IMG/VR virus record: IMGVR_UViG_3300037805_000644
Span: 1-64,000 of that record
DNA length: 64,000 bases
Reading direction: 5' to 3' (one strand)
Origin: a virus
Under the pieces are notes generated by a model. It worked only from the letters and a program-made list of their open reading frames with translations, did not search any database and was not told the origin of the DNA. Both the position numbers and the translations under genes were made by a program. Shown piece by piece: positions 56,601 to 64,000 of the stretch. The first letter of the stretch is position 1, and every line of letters begins with the position of its first letter.

Positions 56601-57018
56601 CCACCCGACCATCTGACTCAGGGGCGGGGTACAGCTTGATCCAGTTGGTGACCTCTTCGCCCTCAACAACATCTGTGCCGGCGACGGGGATGATCCACCC
56701 GTTGACATTGGCCCAGACTACAGGCGTTTGCTCGGGACCCTCATGCACACCTGTCGGGGTGCGGGGGGTGCCCAGCTTGAGGAGGTTCGCCCACTGAGGG
56801 TTGAACTCGAAATCGTCGTAAGCTCGGGTTGGATCAAGGAAAAACCCTGAGGGCATCACCGCACGAACAAGGCGCTGCATCCGATCCCATTCGATCTGGG
56901 ACATCAGGTTCAGTTCGCTGTCCAACGGCGGCTTATCTTGCTGCCAAACCACGCCATCGAACTGGCGCATCAGTGCGCTCAGGGTGCGGGATACGCCATT
57001 TCCGAAATCGTGGCTCAT
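50653..57018 (-). CDS. giant virion protein (2121 aa)
   Basis: 2121 residues, beta-rich and Gly/Asp/Thr-rich throughout, no membrane segment. The N-terminus (RQFDGVVWQQDKPPLDSELN then LMSQIEWDRMQRLVRAVMPS) resembles the start of phage structural proteins that carry a Q-x-G/D-K-P-x-L-D-x-E-L-N motif. Later segments are repetitive beta-sandwich-like (DVSDYAGRTADLVVVLTDLK; FGRGLRGIQLPPYHGPARIM). Such length suggests a baseplate, tail fibre or head-fibre protein. Start ATG 57018 with GAGGAA upstream. The opposite strand is open over 2.8 kb inside it; that is a shadow. Confidence 0.85.
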   Translation of the reverse strand: MSHDFGNGVSRTLSALMRQFDGVVWQQDKPPLDSELNLMSQIEWDRMQRLVRAVMPSGFFLDPTRAYDDFEFNPQWANLLKLGTPRTPTGVHEGPEQTPVVWANVNGWIIPVAGTDVVEGEEVTNWIKLYPAPESDGRVDFVFLEAWQTLVRPNPSTINKPSSSSVWKYGNTKFGGTNISDDLEDPEAGFETTARVQTQYRIRVFGQGVGLGAGLALDVYPDGLDDPNVLGQGANSTPVAGLQWSNMREELGDPSLWRAGDGDANSDLGTVDGYSYAIPLCAIFRRNSNVYVAVNSSGNPNQNGAFERTPGSKLLVNPLEGSKALLQASLTDPLPYDSEGVAISITNLNGSGLEDSGLVLASTFLRVGEEVFGISAVDVAGGTITLAVGGRGRWGTAAVGHPAGASIQFFNSRPDGKYADQVDRNDILDLRRGINPGDWDFQRLLAHNVAALAKGELRTAWKKSGAGDSEGVSVHEVDYLHADGSVVNPNHTEVLDGPDGIRTVWSDAAVIQSDVTLLLDDDATLTDGGVGLTTNDQFDTNVRWDVSPDFKPTGFLNVGATPNAGFDKAWTNGSCIHIYIGGEDGTQGARKTFRDGSERAVRFVTPTEMWKTGYPVVDSEGGNQHPVSLRFLGARAHAAPPTELSVAEKVAHPGPMYPWRNHGFETPFMALGGILDANAKATLDVDTALVNAAAAAQEIDLGFNFDTDGVFHSKDSHGVWDGDTSAAVGEAGYLSRPMLRGSRTLREMLTRGGKDTTGSSSEVYIVLYGDQDSTQNNGLFRVIGAGTVGYTNNNATNATSVVVQPVSADWDAGTRFVATGNLVTAEMRSPHHNSDDVSDYAGRTADLVVVLTDLKGERSGDGDYPWLDGNLVQGAYDNSFDGEVEAGKVGVTSKAVLSLSLLYHPGRGGAARVPDDITRFALRGPTTQSVGTYLQQNGADIDTTFSSVSGVPTDETFFEQEHIQTWNRIPGYGWHAPVAPSYGGTTVGFTEIDRESQLFIDKGSKTLVFRPFRDRQLTLEALSFLELDTTSLIGDYQYPNADQKDGLSLWTAASTPAANLGKQMGFDVPREYMPRFGRQDIPNYQDIDAGQGTFLSGINHLFTDKADATNPVFNIIGGAQDNVTSGNEVTLFHFITGTPTCYGKGDTVGGAFLGLPNVEARKTTDIDPNASTFAQEIVDYLAQVNSSEFGRGLRGIQLPPYHGPARIMGVYEKDDFLGKGGRTFKANRYQIEDDPATNLLRGDAEKMSLFIMQNGAKDRTEADGDHTYILPEHTLDLTRIPTWATNDDFGDFEYVVVCTVFGFSRGFISENNLVLARKHNGQGVLRTDGMTEDNGDGDKPIHLEGVPMCIPCPAGSNDQFYIAHNRTVYQGDPFMSRHGENRTTSDYQFRYGQISTAGQNSLRTAIQQYDANGNFVPETINERAFQVLASLDFYTTLGTGKIGGELFPGTVLDVGHTENSPAAASRMPESASQPDWRVVARAFSEGQKENSSRARANYALEAPQYINAGIIDGVDLGGANEHWSMNFKLLDGEIVKLYGTLSANEAALQARPDVNAEDTFLIDETSGIVRGTVTANQAITAFTPENPFESFDFAAAGALPGDTVQVTPTDPAQWRSAAAEVVLSGFCTTKDVVRVQAVMTPSPGAFNPQDVGDGHMVRQFSLTFPSPIPGETAGAATTTVSWPGVGGALDEMVLATVDEPLTLGAHVKAEITGPDTIQVYFHNPSNVGYVLGAPITVTLAVLQDTDQSAWTLDPSLGNPSLSVSFSRNSISQEGTAENLALAILGHSKLQRSVRAYSLDKRVEIESVPTGAEGNGIYIWTDHEDATYSENSVGRFNSLFSNAGPVSTGGVLPPCVATYLMGGVDKPVNAGIGTSQLKLTGMTERLPLGALLQDSDFLSENPLGGNASAMRSSPANIQPIQSLLPLTGNGDEYTRFLGAPGELLGMSDGHTAIDGFAAYTTATPTGAKRFRIYRGGGSAFVLHGDVPGGPIDWVSDSLPFSSNPVLKGGVLVCRAMLVRNFYEEAFSGSPYKVSDGDEIQMVILTQGILGNGNTTEEGINLDGIISPTGYGEGYAAADRYRINGRPMFRGYSRRVPDPSEVALAVYDENARGGEGGQPGGCS

Positions 57019-57024
57019 AGCTGT

Positions 57025-57249
57025 TTATTCCTCTGAGAGCGGCACAGGGGCACATGCCAGGAACTCTGCCCTGTCATATACGCCTTCGGTCACAGTACCG
57101 TCCGGGTGTTGCTGCTTATACTTGCGGGTCTCAGTATCTGCGGAGATGATGAACCCGAGCTGCTGGTTGTCCTTGATCAAACGGACCTGCATGGGGGTGT
57201 AGGGGGGCAGGTCCTTTGTGAACAACATCTGGTCATGGGCCAATTTCAT
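57025..57249 (-). CDS. small protein in virion gene cluster
   Basis: 74 residues, MKLAHDQMLFTKDLPPYTPM then LGFIISADTETRKYKQQHPD. AGGAGCCCCC before ATG 57249, just upstream of the giant virion gene and downstream of another. Likely a small structural or assembly factor. Confidence 0.6.
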   Translation of the reverse strand: MKLAHDQMLFTKDLPPYTPMQVRLIKDNQQLGFIISADTETRKYKQQHPDGTVTEGVYDRAEFLACAPVPLSEE

Positions 57250-57257
57250 GGGGGCTC

Positions 57258-58103
57258 CTAGAACATCACAGCGAAGTGGGCTAGGTACAGCTTGTCCGAA
57301 CCATCGTTGCGGAAAGCCACCTGGATGTCAGTGGTTTTCTGGCAGAAACCGACAGGCTCCAGCAACCCCACGGCGCACCAGTTGGCGCCCCCATCCACGG
57401 AGACGTAAGCCCGGAAATCCGGGTCTTCCTGATCGATCTCGTACACCTTCTTGACAGCAGGTGTGTTGGTCCCGGCCAAGGCGCCGTAGTCGGCGGCCAC
57501 ATCGGCGCTGGTGTCGAAACGGTAAATCTTCCAGTACAGCATGAACTGATCGGCACCCACCTCATTGCTGTTGCAATCGAGGGTGTAAGGGCCAATATCA
57601 ATGCTCTCGCCAATGAACAACCCAGGCCGGTTCGGGGTGACCCGGGTGTTGGCGGGGAGCAGGGCCGTCATGTTGGGCGCCTGCCCCGGATCAGGGTTAC
57701 CCGAAGCCCGGCCCGTCTGGAAACGAGGGCCCATCTGTTGAGCAGGGGTCACCGTCCGGTCCACAAACGCTTGGTTCGCGGGGTCGGTGACCACTTCCAC
57801 CAGGTGCTCTGCCGTGAGCAGAGGGTTGAAGTAAATGTTTCCGTACTGGGGGAAAGAGGCCAGGAGATGGGCGAACCCAATACTGGCCACATCTCCGCCA
57901 TCTACATCCCCTGCATTGAGGACATAGCTCAGCTCATCCACATGGAAATCTCGGCCCAGGGGGACCGGGATTAGGTATTTACCATTGAGGGCAGTGCCCG
58001 CATCGGGGTCCCCCGCAGTCTCAATGTTCTCGGGGACCTTCTCGACCTGGATGATCTGAGGATCACCCGAAAGGTGGGAGGTCAGGTCTACGTGGATCCT
58101 CAT
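57258..58103 (-). CDS. virion structural protein
   Basis: 281 residues, MRIHVDLTSHLSGDPQIIQV, a beta-rich fold with VGADQFMLYWKIYRFDTSAD then YVSVDGGANWCAVGLLEPVG and no signal. Its position between two giant spike-like genes suggests a tail or baseplate adaptor. No catalytic motif. Confidence 0.7.
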   Translation of the reverse strand: MRIHVDLTSHLSGDPQIIQVEKVPENIETAGDPDAGTALNGKYLIPVPLGRDFHVDELSYVLNAGDVDGGDVASIGFAHLLASFPQYGNIYFNPLLTAEHLVEVVTDPANQAFVDRTVTPAQQMGPRFQTGRASGNPDPGQAPNMTALLPANTRVTPNRPGLFIGESIDIGPYTLDCNSNEVGADQFMLYWKIYRFDTSADVAADYGALAGTNTPAVKKVYEIDQEDPDFRAYVSVDGGANWCAVGLLEPVGFCQKTTDIQVAFRNDGSDKLYLAHFAVMF

Positions 58104-58116
58104 CTACATCTCTCCC

Positions 58117-61100
58117 TTACACGTTGCCCTGTTTCGGGCCATCACCACTGGCAGCCACGGGCGTGGCGGCGGAGTACCACTCGGTACCGATACTCAAGCC
58201 CGACGTGTCCAGCCGGTTGCCCAGAGCCACCCCAGCGGCGACATCCGGGTCAACACCCCCGCCACCTGTGGTATCCACAGTGTCGGTCACGGTGTTGCCG
58301 ATGATAACATACCCCGCAGCATCGTTTAGCAACTGAGCGGTGATGGTGTTACCCATGATAGTCGGGGCTGCCCCCGTATTGCTGAGGTTGACGGCCCGAT
58401 TACCCATGAAGGTCGGAGAACCACCAATCGTGTGAGTGATGTTCCCCGCAACATGGTTGCCTCGGGCAGTAAGCCGGACACCCTGGGTGGTGATGTCGGA
58501 GCCAACCCGGTTGGAATCAAGGATGTTGTCGGCCCCTGCACAAATGATGTCGCCGACAACACGGTTACCCTGCACGACTTCATCCGCACCTGCCAGGTTG
58601 ATATCCACCTGGATCAGGTTGTTGGCGATCAGGTTACCTCCGGTCACCGTCAAATCGATAGCAGCCGCCTGGTTCCCGACAATCTGATGCAAGTTGCCGG
58701 CACCATCAACCCGACCTCGGAACTGGTTCCCCTCCACTCGGACCTGCACCTTGTTGCCTAGGTCAAGGCTGATGCCCAGGGTGTCTCCAGTGGTGTCTCC
58801 AAGAACGATGTTGCCAATCACGCTGCAACGGGCACCTGCCGCGATCAAGGTGGTGTCCGTGCCGTTACTCAAGGTGTTGTGGGAGATCAGGTTATCCTGT
58901 CCCATGGCAGAGATGCCGGAGGTACCCTCAACGAAGTTCCCCGTGATGCGGCAGTTATCTGAGCCCCCACTGAGGGCAATATCCCCGCTGAGGGTGTTGC
59001 CCTCAATGGAAACGCCGAGACCTGCAACGCTGACATCTACACCGAGGTTGCCCGCAAAAACCACACCATCCCCCAGGGTGGCGGTGCCGGTGAGGATGTT
59101 CCCTCGGATGGTGGTATCTGCACCGAACCCTGATGCCCCAAAAGCAGTAGCCACGATGTTGTCAGTCACCTGGGATCGGGACCCCCAGACCATGTCGTCA
59201 GCTAGCACGTTCTCGCTGTAAATACAGAGAGTAGATGCGGCAGCGTCGATGGCCCGGTCCCCCACACCCGAGGCAGCAAGGGTGATGCGGTTTCCCCGGA
59301 GGATGTGGCCGCTTGTGGCGTCCAGGATGGCCAGACCAACCTTGTGGGCGAAATAAGTCCCCCCTGCCACACTCTGGTGAATCCCCGTGAGGGTGTTGTC
59401 CACCACCGAGATGTTCTCGGCCGTGTTGTGGAGCTGGATCCCCATGAAAGCGGTGTCCGTGATTCGGTTACCCCGAACCTGGTCACCATCGCCTTCGAGA
59501 GAGATGCCGATATGGCCACCCTCCAAGACGTTATTGAGGATCCGGTTATGCCCAGAGAAGCCGCCATTTGACGCACCCCAGATGATCGCGGAGCCCACGA
59601 CAGACTGAGGGACGGCCCCCACCTCAAACAAGTTCTGTTCAATGGTGTTTTGCAGGAAATACGCCAGGACCGAGGAGACGCGAACAGCGAAGTCCGTGGC
59701 CTTGATCCAGCAATTACGGATGGTCGTGTTCTGGATGCCGCCGGTGGTGGCCGAGTAAATGAACCCATGGACCACGTTGGTGTCGTTGATGCCGAGTACG
59801 CTGATACCGTCGAGGGTCCAGTCGCTCATCGTGGAGCCCGCAGCAAGATTGAACACAATGCGCTCAGTGGGGTTAACACTGCCACCCAGGGCACCATCGT
59901 CATAGACGAAGGTCAGGTTGCGGAACTCGTACCGGGCTCCAGTGTCGCTGTCCACCTCAAACAAGGCAGCATTGGTAGTGGTGCCCCAGTTGACAGCGTG
60001 CGTGTGCGGTGCCGTCAAGTCCGTGCGGCGATTAGCGCCCTCAATGATAAGGCCGTCAATCGCAGGCAACGTCATCGGCAGAGACGCTGCGGGTTCAGAG
60101 GTGCCCCCGACAACCTGGATGCGGTGCTGTACACCATTTGCAGAACCGATTGCCCCGCTCTTAGCAAGCTGGTCGACGTAAGCAATGGCCTCCGTCAGGG
60201 TCCCGAAATGCGTCGAGAGTGGCTGGGGGTGTCCCGTGGGGTCTGAGCCCACCGTGATGTCCAGCCGCTTGTCAATGTCTTTCAAGGGACGCCGGAGGTC
60301 CTGGACCCCCGTGATGACCCCGCCGCCGTCAACCTGAACCCGAGCCAACAGGATGTCGTCAGCGTTGGGCAGGGGAAGCGTTGTGGAAGCCCAGGGGTGC
60401 ATCCCACACAGGTCCACATCACTGCGGAGGTAAACGTACGTGTCTGCCCCGTTCGGCAGGATTGCCGCAGCAGAGGAGCCCCAGGCAATCTTCCCCGACT
60501 CAATCCGTCGGCCCTTCATGATGAAGGCACCCGAGGCGATGTCCACCTCGTTGGGGTTGCCGTTAGCCGCCACCTCCAGCCCATCCAGCGCCCAGGACGA
60601 GAACAGGTCCTCAAAGAGAGCGGTGTGCTCATCTACCTGGGGGTCCTTGGTGTGGATGCTGACCGAACCATCCGACTGACGGCTGACGGTCGCCCCCTCA
60701 AACCGGAGGACAGAGGCACGGGCAGCGTAGCCCATGGTCGTGTCCTGGCGGTAATCCGTCCCCTGGTTACCCAGGTAGCTCGGAGAGGTCTCGATGTCCT
60801 TACGCCAGACAGCAGTTACCGGGTTGGTCCCATCCATCACGAAGTTGCCGGCGCCAATCTGCCCACTGCCGGAGAGGTTGTCCAGCACCAGGTAAGTCTG
60901 GCCCCCCGTGGTGAAGGTGGTCACACCCTCATAACGGAAAGTGGAAACCTCGTTACCGTCATCATCCATGAAGAGGGGTTCGCCAGCACAGCCCGTGCCC
61001 TGTACCAGGGTCACCCAGCCCGACTGGGGGATGTCCCAGGCGTCCATCCCCTCGGAACCAAGGATCAACTCAAACCTATCGACATCGACGGCGTTGACCG

Positions 61101-63228
61101 AACCCTCCGCCGTCAGTGTCTGAGGGTGGTACAGGGGGTGGAAGACTCGCTCCCCATACACATCAGCCAGGCCCTCTCCCAGGGTGCAACCAGCCTCCTT
61201 GGTGCCGTCGTTCGCGGCAACACGGGGGTTACCTCCAAGCTGACCCGGCTCCCTTGAGAAAGGAACAAAAGAGGCGAAAAAGAAAGGCTCGCCTCGGGCG
61301 TTGTCCGCCTCGACGGTGTCCACCCCAGTGGGGAATAGGCCACCATCCACACCCACCTTGGCGGGATGCGAGAGGTAAACGAGACCCGCCGAGTAATCAA
61401 TACGGATCCACTGATCTTCCGCCGGGAGGGTGGGGTCGATCAGGATCTCCCCTCGGGTCTCGATGGGGTTGCTGAAATCGGCACTCCAGAACGTGTCGAT
61501 CCCGTACTTGGTCGCAGGGTAAAACACCGGACGGAAACCCAGGTCCAGCAAAGAGCCCGGGTTGGCGTTGGTGCCGGCTGCACCGGAGCTAGAGGTGCTG
61601 GTGTCAAAGGCGGCCTTGTCAGCACGAGCCAGGTTGATCCCTACCTTTTGGCTGCCTGCGGTCTTCGCGGACATCCCTGCCCAGGCAGGATCAATGATGT
61701 TCTTGAACCGGGCGATCTCCAGGATCTCAGGGCTCAGGTGGTTACGCTCCCACAGAGAGGGGATCTGCTCATGGAGAGAGCACTCCACGTAAGCCCGCTC
61801 TTGCTGGGTGTTGATCGAGGCCACGATGCCAAAGGCATGATCGTCAGCCTGGGGCCACCAAACATAACCATTGCCCATCTCCCAGCTCGGGTGAGCCTGG
61901 ATGCTCCAGGTCTCTGAGCCCGGAGTGAGGTCCACAGCATAAACCTCAAAGTACCCGAGGATTCGATCTGACCCGGGGTCCTCCTGGGCGGTTCCGATGC
62001 CCAGGGCATCCCACTGAGTCACACCCGAGGTGCAATCCAGTTCCCTGATGCGGAGCATCAGGCCAACATCGTTGGCGGCGGGCAGCCGCTCACCTGGCGT
62101 GGCGTGGACCACCCATTTCCCCAGGTCTGAGACGACGAGGACATGGTGTGGTCCTGGAAGCTCTGCACGGAAATGATCCGTGGAATACGGGATGGGGGTT
62201 GGAGGTGCGTACTGGTACAGGAGCGGGTCGCCTGCATTCTCGCTGAAAGCATAGCCGGGATGCAGGCGAGCACCAAGGGGGTACTCCTCAGCCATCGGCC
62301 AGAAATCACCCGTCAGGGCGGCTTTCGGGGGGAGGAAAGCGAACACCTTGTCGCCGGAGCCGGGCACGGGGGCCAGGCGGGCAGCCGCTGGCTTGATCAG
62401 GGCAACCGCACGGATGACAGGGTTGGCACCGAAAGTGTAATAATCCGACAGCCGCTTCCCAGAGTCCAGGATCAGCGTATCGCCAGCGATATCCACCACC
62501 CTGAAAATCTCGTACTTGGAGTTGCCGTCCTTGGGTGTGCCCGCATTGCGGGTGATCAGGTTGTCCTGACCCAAGGTGCCGTCACCTACCCCACCCCCCA
62601 CAATCAGGGGGGTCTGTGTAACCAACTCACCCTCGGAGCCAGAGTCGAGAACATACAGATACAACCCCTCATTGGGGATAGCGGTGATCCCGTAAATGTC
62701 TCCCACGGTGATGTAAGTCGGGGCCACGACCGTGTTGAAGGTTGAGTTGAAGGCCACCGTATCGATGGTCAGGGTGTCCTCGGAGGCACCGACGGTCACC
62801 GACCATTGGTGATCCATGTTGGATTTGGTGGCCGTGTTGGTGCCTTTGAGTGTCGGGCCGACGAACTCAAAAGAGATGGGGTGGCCCAGCAAGGACGGGC
62901 CATTGCGCCCACTCATCAGGGTGTGCTGATCGTAAGGCCGGAAGTTGATCTCCGGCCAACCATCATGCCCAAGCCGGTTGCGCTTGACCTGCACTGCGGG
63001 TGCAGCACCCGAGGCGACACTGCCGCCCGTAGATGCCGATTCCTCCAGAGCCCACTGGCCTGCCCAGGAACCCGCGAAACCTTTAAGGATCTCAGGGGCC
63101 TGGCTGGACTTGCCGGCGGGGACGGTCTGATAACGAGCAAAGGGCTCCTGCCACACCATCCGGTCATCGGAGGTGGCAGCGACCGCTGCATTGGCCTTGG
63201 CCAGCTTGTTCTTGGGGTCGATTGCCAT
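58117..63228 (-). CDS. giant tailspike-like protein (1703 aa)
   Basis: 1703 residues. Residues 1 to about 1000 are beta-sandwich-like virion domains; around 930 there is PNADDILLARVQVDGGGVIT then VQDLRRPLKDIDKRLDI, a style seen before trimeric spike helices. From ~1150 to 1660 there are regularly spaced N-rich turns (LQNTIEQNLF; NRILNNVLEGGHIGISLEG; DQVRGNRITDT; NLIANNLIQVDINLAGADEV), the signature of a right-handed parallel beta-helix. These folds usually carry or bind polysaccharide, so receptor recognition or capsule depolymerisation is likely. Active-site residues cannot be placed by eye. ATG 63228. Confidence 0.9.
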   Translation of the reverse strand: MAIDPKNKLAKANAAVAATSDDRMVWQEPFARYQTVPAGKSSQAPEILKGFAGSWAGQWALEESASTGGSVASGAAPAVQVKRNRLGHDGWPEINFRPYDQHTLMSGRNGPSLLGHPISFEFVGPTLKGTNTATKSNMDHQWSVTVGASEDTLTIDTVAFNSTFNTVVAPTYITVGDIYGITAIPNEGLYLYVLDSGSEGELVTQTPLIVGGGVGDGTLGQDNLITRNAGTPKDGNSKYEIFRVVDIAGDTLILDSGKRLSDYYTFGANPVIRAVALIKPAAARLAPVPGSGDKVFAFLPPKAALTGDFWPMAEEYPLGARLHPGYAFSENAGDPLLYQYAPPTPIPYSTDHFRAELPGPHHVLVVSDLGKWVVHATPGERLPAANDVGLMLRIRELDCTSGVTQWDALGIGTAQEDPGSDRILGYFEVYAVDLTPGSETWSIQAHPSWEMGNGYVWWPQADDHAFGIVASINTQQERAYVECSLHEQIPSLWERNHLSPEILEIARFKNIIDPAWAGMSAKTAGSQKVGINLARADKAAFDTSTSSSGAAGTNANPGSLLDLGFRPVFYPATKYGIDTFWSADFSNPIETRGEILIDPTLPAEDQWIRIDYSAGLVYLSHPAKVGVDGGLFPTGVDTVEADNARGEPFFFASFVPFSREPGQLGGNPRVAANDGTKEAGCTLGEGLADVYGERVFHPLYHPQTLTAEGSVNAVDVDRFELILGSEGMDAWDIPQSGWVTLVQGTGCAGEPLFMDDDGNEVSTFRYEGVTTFTTGGQTYLVLDNLSGSGQIGAGNFVMDGTNPVTAVWRKDIETSPSYLGNQGTDYRQDTTMGYAARASVLRFEGATVSRQSDGSVSIHTKDPQVDEHTALFEDLFSSWALDGLEVAANGNPNEVDIASGAFIMKGRRIESGKIAWGSSAAAILPNGADTYVYLRSDVDLCGMHPWASTTLPLPNADDILLARVQVDGGGVITGVQDLRRPLKDIDKRLDITVGSDPTGHPQPLSTHFGTLTEAIAYVDQLAKSGAIGSANGVQHRIQVVGGTSEPAASLPMTLPAIDGLIIEGANRRTDLTAPHTHAVNWGTTTNAALFEVDSDTGARYEFRNLTFVYDDGALGGSVNPTERIVFNLAAGSTMSDWTLDGISVLGINDTNVVHGFIYSATTGGIQNTTIRNCWIKATDFAVRVSSVLAYFLQNTIEQNLFEVGAVPQSVVGSAIIWGASNGGFSGHNRILNNVLEGGHIGISLEGDGDQVRGNRITDTAFMGIQLHNTAENISVVDNTLTGIHQSVAGGTYFAHKVGLAILDATSGHILRGNRITLAASGVGDRAIDAAASTLCIYSENVLADDMVWGSRSQVTDNIVATAFGASGFGADTTIRGNILTGTATLGDGVVFAGNLGVDVSVAGLGVSIEGNTLSGDIALSGGSDNCRITGNFVEGTSGISAMGQDNLISHNTLSNGTDTTLIAAGARCSVIGNIVLGDTTGDTLGISLDLGNKVQVRVEGNQFRGRVDGAGNLHQIVGNQAAAIDLTVTGGNLIANNLIQVDINLAGADEVVQGNRVVGDIICAGADNILDSNRVGSDITTQGVRLTARGNHVAGNITHTIGGSPTFMGNRAVNLSNTGAAPTIMGNTITAQLLNDAAGYVIIGNTVTDTVDTTGGGGVDPDVAAGVALGNRLDTSGLSIGTEWYSAATPVAASGDGPKQGNV

Positions 63229-63284
63229 GTCTCAGTTCTCTCCGTGCCTCTTCACCGTCAGCACTATAGCCAGCTCACCGGCCC

Positions 63285-64000
63285 TCACACCTCTGAGAGG
63301 CGAAGGACCTCCATGCGAACCAGCCCGCGCCGACGACCAAGAGAGGTGCCGGGGGTCGCTGCACCGACGAACGTCGCGCCGTCGTGCTCATTTTCCAGGT
63401 TGTACAGGTCGCCGCCCGATGTTCCTCGCATCGTGACCTTGACCAGCACAGGGACCTCATTTGAGGGGGAGTCGCCGCCGTCGTAGTTTCCACCGATGGC
63501 ACCGACATTCTTGAACAAGTTCACTGCCGGTCCGACATTGCACTTGACCTGGCAGTAAACCATACCCGAGGCGTCATCCACCCCGTCAAAGGTCTTGGGG
63601 CCTGCAACCTGGCAGCCGCCACCATCCAGTGCCACATCCTGCTTGGAGGGGCCTGCGCCATCGGCACGCCCAACATCCATCCAGGTCGTCAGACCAGGAA
63701 CCTTGAGGAGCACTGAGACTCTACCGTCTTCTTGGCCACCAGGGCCTGGTGCGGCATAGGTGAGATCTCGAAGCTGCACACCCAGAAGCTTGAGGTAGAC
63801 GAACGGCTGCCCGTCCACACCCACCTCCGGGGAAGCATCCTTGCTGAACGCGGCATCAAAGGTGCGCAGGTATGTCAGCACGTCGTCCACTGCGGGGAAC
63901 GCTGAGTAATCCGGCTGGTTGCCCGTGAAGTCCGTGCCCCCGTCCGTGTTGCCCAGCGGACGGGTGAGCGGATCCCGCAGATCGTCCTGCGGGTACATGA
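63285..64000 (-). CDS. virion protein, possibly cut at window edge
   Basis: At least 237 residues, reading MYPQDDLRDPLTRPLGNTDG then VDDVLTYLRTFDAAFSKDAS and a beta-rich end. ATG 63998 is the last possible codon in the window and the frame is open to the edge, so the true start may lie outside. Position and composition suggest a structural protein of the same cluster as the giant spike. Confidence 0.6.
   Translation of the reverse strand, partial: MYPQDDLRDPLTRPLGNTDGGTDFTGNQPDYSAFPAVDDVLTYLRTFDAAFSKDASPEVGVDGQPFVYLKLLGVQLRDLTYAAPGPGGQEDGRVSVLLKVPGLTTWMDVGRADGAGPSKQDVALDGGGCQVAGPKTFDGVDDASGMVYCQVKCNVGPAVNLFKNVGAIGGNYDGGDSPSNEVPVLVKVTMRGTSGGDLYNLENEHDGATFVGAATPGTSLGRRRGLVRMEVLRLSEV

Noticed and set aside
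63228-63285. CTATAGTG element resembling a phage RNA polymerase promoter
   Set aside because: Only the core resembles a T7-type promoter; no second copy or polymerase gene was found.
1-64000. tRNA or tmRNA genes
   Set aside because: No cloverleaf with conserved T-loop was recognised by eye; a covariance search would be needed to be sure.
1-64000. CRISPR array
   Set aside because: The regular repeats found are short in-frame coding repeats without unique spacers.

Overview
The window is 64 kb of a tailed double-stranded DNA phage (or prophage) genome. There are no ribosomal or host housekeeping genes. The ORFs are packed tightly, often with ATGA/GTGA/TGATG stop-start overlaps, mostly on the minus strand. 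There is a complete replication set and, at the right end, very large virion proteins. Terminase, portal and major capsid are not in view. The host is probably Gram-negative: there are lipobox signals, a Tat signal, and Cys-rich lipoproteins of a kind I associate with Deltaproteobacteria/Myxococcota (inference only). No tRNA, rRNA, CRISPR array or IS element was recognised.

Layout. 1-0.7 kb: end of a plus-strand deoxynucleoside kinase, then a 340-nt convergent gap with a bidirectional terminator, AAGTTTG repeats and a G-quadruplex motif. 1-10.5 kb (minus): a large coiled-coil protein, thymidine kinase carrying an intein in its P-loop, a double cold-shock protein, a possible lysis group (two-TM protein and lipoprotein) and a broken LAGLIDADG endonuclease. 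10.5-12.9 kb (plus): a truncated Thg1-like protein, a DnaQ-like exonuclease and small genes. 12.9-25.6 kb (minus): FmdB-like zinc ribbon, GIY-YIG endonuclease, an unknown operon, PolA-type DNA polymerase, primase zinc domain, ParB-like protein and two methyltransferase genes, one broken next to a plus-strand EDxHD-type homing endonuclease. 25.3-28.4 kb: lipoprotein, lectin-fold virion protein and papain-like peptidase. 28.4-36.6 kb: two more methyltransferase pieces (one with an intein), DnaB-like helicase, a loader-like protein and a SNF2 helicase. 36.6-45.6 kb: a possible sigma-like protein and many small genes. 45.7-48.8 kb: a plus-strand small-gene cluster. 48.8-64 kb: exported and membrane proteins, then virion proteins of 2121 and 1703 aa, the latter ending in a beta-helix typical of tailspikes.

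How it works together. Kinases supply dNTPs. DnaB-like helicase, the CHC2 zinc domain, PolA and the exonuclease form a replisome. Methyltransferases modify DNA.

The most striking signal is regulatory. At least 15 sites share GGTAAC-N15/16-AGTAG, nearly all just upstream of a gene or operon start and in its orientation. This is spaced like an ECF-sigma promoter and is probably a phage-specific promoter class. A second element, AAAGTTT/GAAACTTT, clusters in three intergenic regions, one of them just upstream of the sigma-like gene.

The window also carries five homing-endonuclease modules and several genes that need single-base frame changes, mostly at homopolymer runs.
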